This document shows, in pieces, positions 8,098 through 15,100 of a DNA stretch of 41,393 bases (position 1 is the first letter of the stretch; every line of letters begins with the position of its first letter). The notes under the pieces are model-generated. The model saw nothing but the letters and a program-made list of their open reading frames with translations, did no database searches and was not told the DNA's origin. The translations under genes were made by a program, and so were the position numbers. Source of the stretch: Gammaproteobacteria bacterium (GTDB lineage: Bacteria > Pseudomonadota > Gammaproteobacteria > Pseudomonadales > Litorivicinaceae); the NCBI GenBank assembly GCA_002714245.1, contig PAWX01000012.1, positions 1 through 41,393 on the forward strand, written 5' to 3'.

Positions 8098-9261
8098 TTG
8101 GCAACAGTTTCATTCGACGAGTTAAGGCAACTCGTAGAGATAAATTCATACACATTTAATAAAGATGGTGTCGATACGCATGGGCACTTATTTTCGACAT
8201 GGATGCAGGATCTTGGGTTCTCTGAGGAGCGTTATTATCGAGAGACAATTGGAGATCATCTATTGTTCCGGTCACCTGTCGTGACAAACAAAAGACGCGT
8301 TTTATTGTTGGGGCATCTCGACACCGTGTTCCCTCCGGGTACGTTCGAAACATTCCGAGAAGATGAAGAGTGGGTTTACGGTCCAGGCGTTTGTGACATG
8401 AAAGGTGGGAACCTGATTGCTTTGCAAGCCCTGAGAGCTATTCAACATTCGGCAGGAGGAATTGCCAACATTGATTTCCTCTTGGTGAGTGACGAAGAAA
8501 AGGGCTCAGATGACAGCTCATCACTCACGCAATCGTTGGCATTGGATTATGACATCTGTTTCGATTTTGAAGCTGCTGGAAGTGATCATGAAGTTGTTAT
8601 TGGACGCAAGGGGATTGGCACTTACAAATTCGAAATAGAGGGCTTAGCCGCGCATGCGGGTAATCACTATGCGGACGGTATCGACGCGAATCGAATAGCA
8701 GCTCAGATTTTGCTAGAGCTTGTCTCATTAACCAATTTGGATGACGGGACGACAGTCAATCCTGGGAAGATCGAGGGAGGAATTGGTGCGAATACAATAT
8801 CGCCGAAGGCTGAGATTACTGTCGAACTGCGGTTTACGAAACCATCCGAGCGCGATCGTGTACTCAAAGAGCTTGAAGGTATTGCCAAAAGGGAGTGGTT
8901 GCCGGGCTCTAAATTAACGTATACGGGACGGTTACAGCGTGATGTCATGGAGCCAACCACGACTCAATCTGAGCTTCTTAACGAGATCTCAGAAGTTCTT
9001 GGGTACCCGCTTCCGACCGAAAAACGAGGGGGTGTGAGTGACGCAAATACTGTCGCCACGATGGGAGTGGCTACACTTGACGGTTTTGGACCGTATGGGG
9101 ATGGAGACCATAGCGTCAAAGAGCGTGCACTTAAATCCAGTTTTCAGCGTCGACTGAACGAAGTAACCCAAATATTAGGTCATGTTAATCAGTATGCGAA
9201 TTATTTAGTTCCAAACACGTCGCACGTATCGATAAAACAGATGGAAGCTTCTGGAAATTGA
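8098..9261 (+). CDS. M20-family metallopeptidase (glutamate carboxypeptidase / deacylase type)
   Basis: 387 residues. The start is TTG 8098, preceded by the strong site GAGGAGAGG. The co-catalytic zinc motifs of the CPG2/ArgE/DapE group are present: His73 and Asp75 in GHLDTVFPPG, Asp100 in GPGVCDMKGG, Glu133-Glu134 in SDEEKGS, Glu158 in FDFEAAG, and a late His in YGDGDHSVKE. The middle part (about 170-290) is the dimerisation lid. The family removes an acyl group or a C-terminal amino acid, often glutamate, from small amides. It is the first gene of the plus-strand arm facing the ligase/carboxypeptidase operon. The exact substrate is unknown. Confidence 0.88.
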   Translation: MATVSFDELRQLVEINSYTFNKDGVDTHGHLFSTWMQDLGFSEERYYRETIGDHLLFRSPVVTNKRRVLLLGHLDTVFPPGTFETFREDEEWVYGPGVCDMKGGNLIALQALRAIQHSAGGIANIDFLLVSDEEKGSDDSSSLTQSLALDYDICFDFEAAGSDHEVVIGRKGIGTYKFEIEGLAAHAGNHYADGIDANRIAAQILLELVSLTNLDDGTTVNPGKIEGGIGANTISPKAEITVELRFTKPSERDRVLKELEGIAKREWLPGSKLTYTGRLQRDVMEPTTTQSELLNEISEVLGYPLPTEKRGGVSDANTVATMGVATLDGFGPYGDGDHSVKERALKSSFQRRLNEVTQILGHVNQYANYLVPNTSHVSIKQMEASGN

Positions 9262-9342
9262 TGAAGAAGGAACGCAAAAATAAACTAGGGCACAAACTTT
9301 GTAAAAGTTGGACCAATTTTACTTGATAAAAAAGGAGAAGAA

Positions 9343-9726
9343 ATGACTGCGCGAGAAGTTGCACTTCAAAGTTATCAACTATTCAAAAATGGAGACATAG
9401 AGGGCCTTAAAGCCCTGTGTCACGATGATTACACAATGACTCTGAATGGGATGCATAGGCTATCAGGTACTTACCGCGGAGCGGATTCTTTCGTTCAAGA
9501 TCTGCTTGCCAATATTCCGGCTGCACTTCCCAATTTCTCGCTAAAAGTCGTCGATTCTTTTGGTTCTGAGGATGGTACGAAGGCGTTCGTTATTTTAGAT
9601 GCCGAGGCCGACGGTTTGAAGGGACTCTTTGGTCATTATATGCGGTGTGAAGACGGCAAGATTGTGGAATTCCTCGCTTTCGATGACTCACAAAAGATGG
9701 CTCATGCGATGCAGGCGGTAATATAA
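9343..9726 (+). CDS. SnoaL-like / NTF2-fold protein
   Basis: 127 residues with a clear ribosome site (AAGGAG, 5 bases before ATG). The pattern (AREVALQSYQLFKNGDIEGLKALCHDDY at the start, FGHYMRCEDGKIVEFLAFDDSQ at the end) is that of ketosteroid-isomerase-related SnoaL-like proteins, small alpha+beta cone folds that act as isomerases, cyclases or ligand binders. Catalytic residues vary across the family, so no reaction can be assigned. It lies 81 bases after the M20 peptidase gene and is likely co-transcribed with it. Confidence 0.75.
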   Translation: MTAREVALQSYQLFKNGDIEGLKALCHDDYTMTLNGMHRLSGTYRGADSFVQDLLANIPAALPNFSLKVVDSFGSEDGTKAFVILDAEADGLKGLFGHYMRCEDGKIVEFLAFDDSQKMAHAMQAVI

Positions 9727-9815
9727 AATTGAACGCTAGAAAAGTGTGGGCTAACACATTGGAAGACCGGATTAAGGCAATTGAAACGAAAGGCGTAACA
9801 ATCGCAAGGCCCTAA

Positions 9816-9986
9816 ATGAAGTTAGCTGTTCTGCCGATTGCCATCCTGGCCTTAACTGGCTGCAAGACCACACCGATCAACGAGCGCATTCGTACTTATG
9901 GGGATAGGACAACAATTCCGGAGTGGGCATGGCCTGTAAGGGTTTCAGCGATTTTCAAGCCCTGTCAATTGTCAGACTGTTGTTAG
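9816..9986 (+). CDS. Small lipoprotein, 56 residues
   Basis: ATG 9816 has AAGG six bases upstream and opens a 56-codon frame to TAG 9986. The start MKLAVLPIAILALTGC is a compact type II signal with lipobox LTGC (lipidated Cys16), followed by KTTPINERIRTYGDRTTIPE. Lys at +2 predicts sorting to the outer membrane. The C-terminus ends with three cysteines (KPCQLSDCC). I do not recognise the family. It lies 45 bases upstream of the gamma-glutamyltransferase start, so the two may share a transcript. Confidence 0.6.
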   Translation: MKLAVLPIAILALTGCKTTPINERIRTYGDRTTIPEWAWPVRVSAIFKPCQLSDCC

Positions 9987-10030
9987 GCCACCAGCACGTG
10001 ATCCAATCCGATCTAATTCACATCTCTGTA

Positions 10031-11782
10031 ATGCGGTTGCAGCGTTTTTTCTTGGGCTGTCCTGTAATGGCTGTTCTGTTATTGTTTTCGACCGTCAGCA
10101 TCGCACAGAATCAGGTACAGCCTGAGAATACGGTTGAGATTAACTCCAAAGCCGCGATCAAAACCGAAAGAGAAATGGTCGTCGCTGCACACCCGCTAGC
10201 AGCGGAAGCTGGCGCTGATATTCTCAAGAAAGGTGGGACGGCCATCGATGCCATGATCGCTGTTCAAATGGTATTGAATTTAGTTGAACCACAGAGCTCC
10301 GGGATCGGTGGTGGTGCGTTTCTGCTGTTCCACGATGCTCAATCGAATTCACTCATTTCATTTGATGGGCGAGAGGTAGCTCCAGTGGCAGCTGATGAAT
10401 CGATGTTTCTAGCCCCAGACGGTCGGCCCAATCGATGGTCCGAGATGGTGTCAGGTGGTCTTTCAGTTGGTATCCCGGGCACGCTTGCGCTGATGGATGA
10501 TGCGCATGCACGATACGGAAAACTGCCTTGGGAAACCTTGTTCGAGCATGCGATAAAGCTCTCGAAGAATGGATTTTTTGTCTCTCGAAGGCTTGCAAAA
10601 TCTCTCAAAGGGTATGGCGGCCAAAGATTGCAGCAATTTCCCGCTACAGCTGCTTACTTCTTTCCTAACGGCGAACCTCTTGCCAGTGGTGATGTACTCA
10701 CAAATCATCAGTTTGCAGAGACGCTGACAGCGATTCAACGTGACCGAGGAGAGACGTTCTATAAAGGATTAATCGCTGAGAAAATCGTGAGCACGGTGAA
10801 AGACTCGCCGGTGAACCCGGGGTTACTCGAACGTGTTGATCTTGAGGCCTACCGCATTATTGAGCGACCACCGATTTGTACGCAGTATCGAGGCCACTCT
10901 GTGTGTGGTATGGGACCACCATCATCTGGCGGCGTCACCGTGGCGCAAATCCTCGGGATCCTTGAGGCTTTCAACTTAAAAATGCTCGGGCCTAACGATC
11001 CGCTGACATGGCACTTGTTTATCGAAGCTGGCAAGTTAGCTTTTGCAGATCGAAATCTGTTTCTTGCTGATCCCGATTTCATTGATATACCCGTCGATGC
11101 GATGCTTTCCGAAGGTTATTTGAGGAGTCGGGCAAACTTAATCGATCTAAACACAGCACTGGAGGTCCCTGTCGCCGCAGGAAAGCCTCTCGAGGTTGTC
11201 AATTTATTTCCGGACACACGGGATGGGCTACCTGGTACAAGCCATGTGTCTATTGTCGATCGCTACGGTAATGCCGTGTCACTAACGACGACGATCGAGA
11301 GTGGTTTTGGTTCGGGCTTACTGACGTCCGGATTCCTCCTCAATAACGAGTTAACTGATTTTTCATTTCGTCCGCAAAAGCAAGGAAAGGTTATTGCTAA
11401 TCGGGTAGAGCCTCGGAAACGTCCACGAAGCTCGATGGCGCCAACGATCGTTTACGGACCCGATGGTTTTATAAAGTATGTACTTGGATCGCCAGGTGGT
11501 AGTCGAATTATCAGTTATGTTGCACAGACAATTATCGCCCTGATTGATTTTGAGATGTCGCCTCAAGATGCGGTGAATCAAGGCCGTTTGAGTAGTCGAA
11601 ATGGAATAGTCGATATTGAAATATCAACCGATTTGACGCAATTCGAGTCCGTTTTGGTAAATAAAGGAAACCAAGTCAAAGTAAGGGATTTGAACAGCGG
11701 TATCCACGTCATTAATGTCTTATCCGATCAGTTGGTAAGCGGAGCGGATCCTCGACGAGAGGGCATGGCCTCAGGCCGTTAG
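10031..11782 (+). CDS. ggt: Gamma-glutamyltransferase (periplasmic, self-processing Ntn hydrolase)
   Basis: Starting from ATG 10031 gives 583 residues with a signal peptide (MRLQRFFLGCPVMAVLLLFSTVSIAQ); upstream in-frame starts would place extra polar residues before it and overlap the small lipoprotein gene. Family marks are MVVAAHPLAAEAGADILKKG, the GIGGGAF loop, and the autoprocessing site Thr403 (GTSHVSIVD) with NAVSLTTTIESGFGSG and a GSPGGSRII oxyanion loop. The precursor cuts itself before Thr403 to give large and small subunits, then transfers or hydrolyses gamma-glutamyl groups from glutathione or related amides. It is last in the M20/SnoaL/lipoprotein arm. Confidence 0.9.
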   Translation: MRLQRFFLGCPVMAVLLLFSTVSIAQNQVQPENTVEINSKAAIKTEREMVVAAHPLAAEAGADILKKGGTAIDAMIAVQMVLNLVEPQSSGIGGGAFLLFHDAQSNSLISFDGREVAPVAADESMFLAPDGRPNRWSEMVSGGLSVGIPGTLALMDDAHARYGKLPWETLFEHAIKLSKNGFFVSRRLAKSLKGYGGQRLQQFPATAAYFFPNGEPLASGDVLTNHQFAETLTAIQRDRGETFYKGLIAEKIVSTVKDSPVNPGLLERVDLEAYRIIERPPICTQYRGHSVCGMGPPSSGGVTVAQILGILEAFNLKMLGPNDPLTWHLFIEAGKLAFADRNLFLADPDFIDIPVDAMLSEGYLRSRANLIDLNTALEVPVAAGKPLEVVNLFPDTRDGLPGTSHVSIVDRYGNAVSLTTTIESGFGSGLLTSGFLLNNELTDFSFRPQKQGKVIANRVEPRKRPRSSMAPTIVYGPDGFIKYVLGSPGGSRIISYVAQTIIALIDFEMSPQDAVNQGRLSSRNGIVDIEISTDLTQFESVLVNKGNQVKVRDLNSGIHVINVLSDQLVSGADPRREGMASGR

Positions 11783-11914
11783 GAGACACTATCTACAGGG
11801 TTCATAACAGTCGTAGGGGAACAATAAGTTATCCTTGTGTGGATCGTCGAATCGATTTGTTTCAGGTTTAAGCCATACCAAAACCCCACTTTTTATGAAT
11901 CTCTGACATGGCTG

Positions 11915-11952
11915 GGTACCCTGAAACGTATCCACGATCCGCACAGGGTACC
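11915..11952. repeat. Inverted repeat / hairpin
   Basis: GGTACCCTG (11915-11923) pairs with CAGGGTACC (11944-11952), a perfect 9-base stem around a 20-base loop. There is no T tract, so this is unlikely to be a simple terminator; it may be an operator or RNA element. Confidence 0.5.
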
Positions 11953-12013
11953 GAGAACCTTTGCAAAATGTTTTCTTTTTATGTCGGGTCGGTAAGTAAG
12001 CTCATTCGGAAGT

Positions 12014-12032
12014 GAAAACAAGTAATGTTTTC
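12014..12032. promoter_or_regulatory. Palindrome GAAAACA-N5-TGTTTTC, candidate operator for the oxidase gene
   Basis: A perfect 7-base inverted repeat with a 5-base spacer, about 110 bases before the oxidase start. Bacterial alternative oxidase genes are often controlled by respiratory or nitric-oxide stress, so a regulator site is plausible. It does not match any operator consensus I can name with confidence. Confidence 0.4.
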
Positions 12033-12139
12033 TTGGGGCTTCGTGCTTTGCGTTTTTTCCTATTTGAAATTTGGCTAGATGACTTGATTTCCGTCTTTGA
12101 TAACCTCAAGTCTTGCAATGCACAATATAGAGGTTTGAT

Positions 12140-12805
12140 ATGCAACATCGAAAGCCAATAGATTTTTCAGACCGCATAGCTTTGGGGATTACTCTAACTC
12201 TCAGATTCATAGCAGATACTTTTTTTGCGAAGAGATATGGCCACCGCGCTGTAGTACTCGAGACGGTTGCGGGCGTCCCGGGAATGGTTGCCGGCATGTG
12301 GCAGCATCTCAGAAGTCTGAGAGGGATGAAGCATGACTCACGTGGTTGGATCAAAACGCTCCTTGACGAAGCCGAGAACGAACGCATGCACCTCATGATC
12401 TTTATTGAAATCGCTAAACCTAGTCCGTTTGAGCGGTACGTCATATTGTTCACGCAGGCAGTTTTTTGGAACTTTTATTTTTTGTTGTATGTGTTTTTCC
12501 CAAAAATCGCACATAGGATGGTCGGTTATTTTGAAGAGCAAGCCGTCATAAGCTACACCCAATATCTCGAAGAGATAGAAGCAGGGAAGATTGAAAACAT
12601 TCAGGCTCCGCCATTGGCTATCGATTATTACGGGCTTGGGTCTGATGCAACGTTGAAGGATGTCGTCCTGAAGGTACGTGCCGACGAAGAAGGGCACAGA
12701 GACGAAAACCATGGGATGGCTGATTTACTCGTTAAAACCTCAGGGGAGCCTCTGGGAAATCGTTTTGAGAAAATCGAAGCGAAAGGTGCCGCCGACGCGG
12801 GGTAG
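12140..12805 (+). CDS. aox: Alternative oxidase (di-iron ubiquinol oxidase)
   Basis: A 221-residue protein with the full alternative-oxidase pattern: Glu41 in VLETVAGVPGMV, DEAENERMHLM with Glu81 and His84 (ExxH), the FEEQAVISYTQYLEE helix where most members have EEEAV, and RADEEGHRDENHG with Glu183 and His186 (ExxH). These form the di-iron site. The enzyme passes electrons from ubiquinol straight to oxygen at the cytoplasmic face of the membrane without pumping protons, so it resists cyanide and nitric oxide. Two hydrophobic helices (about 42-58 and 100-122) are the monotopic membrane anchor. It stands alone between the ggt cluster and tRNA-Gly. Confidence 0.92.
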   Translation: MQHRKPIDFSDRIALGITLTLRFIADTFFAKRYGHRAVVLETVAGVPGMVAGMWQHLRSLRGMKHDSRGWIKTLLDEAENERMHLMIFIEIAKPSPFERYVILFTQAVFWNFYFLLYVFFPKIAHRMVGYFEEQAVISYTQYLEEIEAGKIENIQAPPLAIDYYGLGSDATLKDVVLKVRADEEGHRDENHGMADLLVKTSGEPLGNRFEKIEAKGAADAG

Positions 12806-12866
12806 ATCAAGTCTCTAGTGCACATTGTGATGTTTTTTGTTTACTATTCGACGTATCGGTTTGCGT

Positions 12867-12942
12867 GCGGGAATAGCTCAGTTGGTAGAGCACAAGCTTC
12901 CCAAGCTTGGGGTCGCGAGTTCGATTCTCGTTTCCCGCTCCA
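12867..12942 (+). tRNA. tRNA-Gly (anticodon CCC)
   Basis: A 76-base cloverleaf: acceptor GCGGGAA/TTCCCGC, anticodon stem CAAGC/GCTTG with loop TTCCCAA (CCC), T-arm with AGTTCGATTCT, and encoded CCA. TACTAT at 12842-12847 could be its -10; no good -35 was seen. Confidence 0.95.
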
Positions 12943-12978
12943 GTCCGCTCTTATTTCGTAACACTTTTCCTAGCTGAA

Positions 12979-13920
12979 CTATTCGTCCGTGCCGCTGCCA
13001 AGTGCTTTATTTAGTTCAAGATGCGCGGTTTGGGTGAAGGTGTCTTGCATGATAAAAAGCCTCAGTTTCTCTTCACCTGGACTCTGTTTGGGTTGTAATG
13101 TGTAGCAATCTGCCTGGACCGGCGGATCGATGGTCCTCGGCACCTGCGGTAATCGCGAGTTCCCGAAATGGGGGGCGATCCATTGGTCTCTTTCGATTAG
13201 AGTCCAGCCGTATTCAGTGGAATAAGGCCGACTTAAATGTCTCATGGCAGCTAAAGCTTCAGAGTGGGTTGTCCAAAATGCTCGACGAACCTGCTTTGTC
13301 TGTTGTGGAATCTCGTTTATTTGTTGCCAGGGTTGGATCAGGTAGCCGTAAATCAACCCGATAGAGGACTGGGGAAGAGGTAGATCGGACAGGCCGAGAG
13401 CTCGCTGTCCGGATTCGGTAGAGCAGAGTTTGAGTTGGTGATTCAGTAGATGATTGATTTTTAGATCTAAGCGATCTCTGCAGCTTGGGCCAATCCAAGA
13501 TATGGTACTAGCTGGATCGCCCGGCTGACCGACCCCAGCGTAAAATTTAAACGCGACCTCAAGATGTAAGACTGATCTAGGAAGTTCTATAAGGTAATCG
13601 ATTTCACCGATGGTTTGCTTGTTGTCCCGGACAACGAGTCCGTGCTTTAGGAGTTTACAAGCGTCACTCTGCTCTAACATTGCCGTCAAGAGACTCTCGA
13701 ATCGTCGACCTAACCGTCTTGGCGCCCCGTACCAGGCCCATTCATTGGAAAGATTCTTGGCGATTTCCTCCACTGAACCTTTGCAAATTTTCTTCAGTGG
13801 CACACAATCGTGGTTTGTAGCAGACGACCACAAAGGATCAGCGGTCAATAGCCAGCTCAATTCCCTAGCTATTGCATCCTCATGGTTCGTCTTTGAGAAT
13901 ATTGTGTGAGAAATCGCCAT
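12979..13920 (-). CDS. DUF1853 family protein (possible PD-(D/E)xK-like fold)
   Basis: 313 residues from ATG 13920. The LGRRFESLLTAMLE, GEIDYLIELPRSVLHLEVAFKFYAG and GPSCRDRLDLKINHLLNHQL blocks are those of DUF1853, a conserved gammaproteobacterial family without known function. The GE-x-D ... LEVAFKF arrangement resembles the active-site strand pair of PD-(D/E)xK nucleases, so a nucleic-acid role is possible but unproven. It diverges from nadK with only 20 bases between the starts, so both ribosome sites and parts of the promoters overlap the neighbouring genes. Confidence 0.8.
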   Translation of the reverse strand: MAISHTIFSKTNHEDAIARELSWLLTADPLWSSATNHDCVPLKKICKGSVEEIAKNLSNEWAWYGAPRRLGRRFESLLTAMLEQSDACKLLKHGLVVRDNKQTIGEIDYLIELPRSVLHLEVAFKFYAGVGQPGDPASTISWIGPSCRDRLDLKINHLLNHQLKLCSTESGQRALGLSDLPLPQSSIGLIYGYLIQPWQQINEIPQQTKQVRRAFWTTHSEALAAMRHLSRPYSTEYGWTLIERDQWIAPHFGNSRLPQVPRTIDPPVQADCYTLQPKQSPGEEKLRLFIMQDTFTQTAHLELNKALGSGTDE

Positions 13921-13940
13921 TAAGCTTCCAAGGAAAATCG

Positions 13941-14837
13941 GTGAGTAAATTTAACCGCGTTGCATTGATCGGTCGGTCAGGCCATCAGCAAGTGTCAGAA
14001 ACAATAGCACGATTGACCGAGTATCTGAGAGACGCTGGTCTTGAGGTGTGGATTGAGGACCAATTAGCTGAGTTAGGAGGGTTCTCGGAGTTTCGACACT
14101 GTGCGTTGGAGCACATCGGTCAAAAGGTAGATCTTGCCGTTGTCGTTGGTGGCGACGGAAGTCTACTCGGAGCAAGTCGCGCGTTGGCGCGATTCGATAC
14201 GCCGGTGTTGGGTATTAATCGCGGCTCATTGGGGTTCTTAACAGATATCCGTCCATCAGAGGCACTGGAAAAGGTTGGACAAGCGCTTCTCGGAGAATTC
14301 ACAGAAGAAACGCGGAGTTTAAACTCCGTTGAAGTAATTCGGGCGGATCAAGTCATCGCCTCCGCAACAGCGCTAAATGATGTGGTTTTACACAAGGGGC
14401 AAAGCGCTCGCATGCTAGGGTTTGACCTGTGTATCGATGACCAATTTGTCTACTCAAGCCGATCGGATGGTCTTATCGTATCAACACCAACGGGATCGAC
14501 CGCCTACTCACTATCCGCTGGAGGCCCAATCATGCATCCAAGGCTTGAGGCTTTGGTAGTGGTCCCCATGTTCCCCCATACGCTCAACGCAAGACCGATT
14601 GTTGTGCCGGCAAACTTCGTCATATCTGTTACGGTGACTGAAAAGCATCAGGCACTACCGCAGGTAAGTTGCGATGGTCAGACCCACATCTCTTTGCTGT
14701 TGGGGGACCAGATCATTATTCGGCAGTCGGATGAAAGGCTAACGTTATTGCACCCGCCGGGATATTCCTATTACGAGGTTTGTCGATCAAAATTGCAGTG
14801 GGGTGGACGTATCGAGCCTCAACAGGACAATGAATGA
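13941..14837 (+). CDS. nadK: NAD kinase
   Basis: 298 residues from GTG 13941, chosen because AAGGA lies seven bases upstream and the protein then begins at the usual place (MSKFNRVALIGR); longer in-frame starts overlap the divergent gene. Signature motifs are VVVGGDGSLLGA (the GGDG loop), NRGSLGFLTD, LNDVVLHKG and SDGLIVSTPTGSTAYSLSAG. It phosphorylates NAD to NADP in the cytoplasm with ATP. It is the first gene of a coupled run with DUF1315 and pepN, each overlapping the next by a few bases. Confidence 0.96.
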   Translation: MSKFNRVALIGRSGHQQVSETIARLTEYLRDAGLEVWIEDQLAELGGFSEFRHCALEHIGQKVDLAVVVGGDGSLLGASRALARFDTPVLGINRGSLGFLTDIRPSEALEKVGQALLGEFTEETRSLNSVEVIRADQVIASATALNDVVLHKGQSARMLGFDLCIDDQFVYSSRSDGLIVSTPTGSTAYSLSAGGPIMHPRLEALVVVPMFPHTLNARPIVVPANFVISVTVTEKHQALPQVSCDGQTHISLLLGDQIIIRQSDERLTLLHPPGYSYYEVCRSKLQWGGRIEPQQDNE

Positions 14838-15100
14838 ACTCAATCGACGATCTGGTTTTCTCGCTAACGCCCGAGATGGCAGACGATTTGAAGCGAGCGA
14901 TCGAGCTCGGTAAGTTTCCTGATGGTCGTATTGTATCTGATCAGCAGAGGGAGCTAATGCTTGAGGCCACAATTATCTACGATTCATTGAAGTTGCCTGA
15001 ACAGGAGCGGACTGGATTCATTAATCGAAAAAAAACAGCGTCAGGCATACCTGATTCTGTCCCTGAAATTATTCCATTTAAGGATATCGATCATGATTGA
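14834..15100 (+). CDS. DUF1315 / YeaC-like small protein
   Basis: 88 residues. The start ATG overlaps the nadK stop codon (ATGA), implying translational coupling. The conserved stretch DDLVFSLTPEMADDLKRAIELGKFPDGR ahead of a helical segment is typical of DUF1315 proteins, such as E. coli YeaC, whose role is unknown. Its 3' end overlaps the start of pepN by eight bases. Confidence 0.8.
   Translation: MNSIDDLVFSLTPEMADDLKRAIELGKFPDGRIVSDQQRELMLEATIIYDSLKLPEQERTGFINRKKTASGIPDSVPEIIPFKDIDHD

Larger units (their letters stand above)
11783..12139. other. Gene-free spacer upstream of the alternative oxidase
   Basis: 357 bases between ggt and the oxidase gene. No supported ORF. It holds two hairpin-forming palindromes (listed separately) and the direct repeat AATGTTTTCTT twice (around 11967 and 12025). 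The oxidase promoter must lie here, but no convincing -35/-10 pair was found. Confidence 0.6.

Noticed and set aside
9745-9815. 23-codon frame MWANTLEDRIKAIETKGVTIARP ending just before the small lipoprotein start
   Set aside because: Too short and without a ribosome site; it could be a leader or a gene fragment but nothing supports either.
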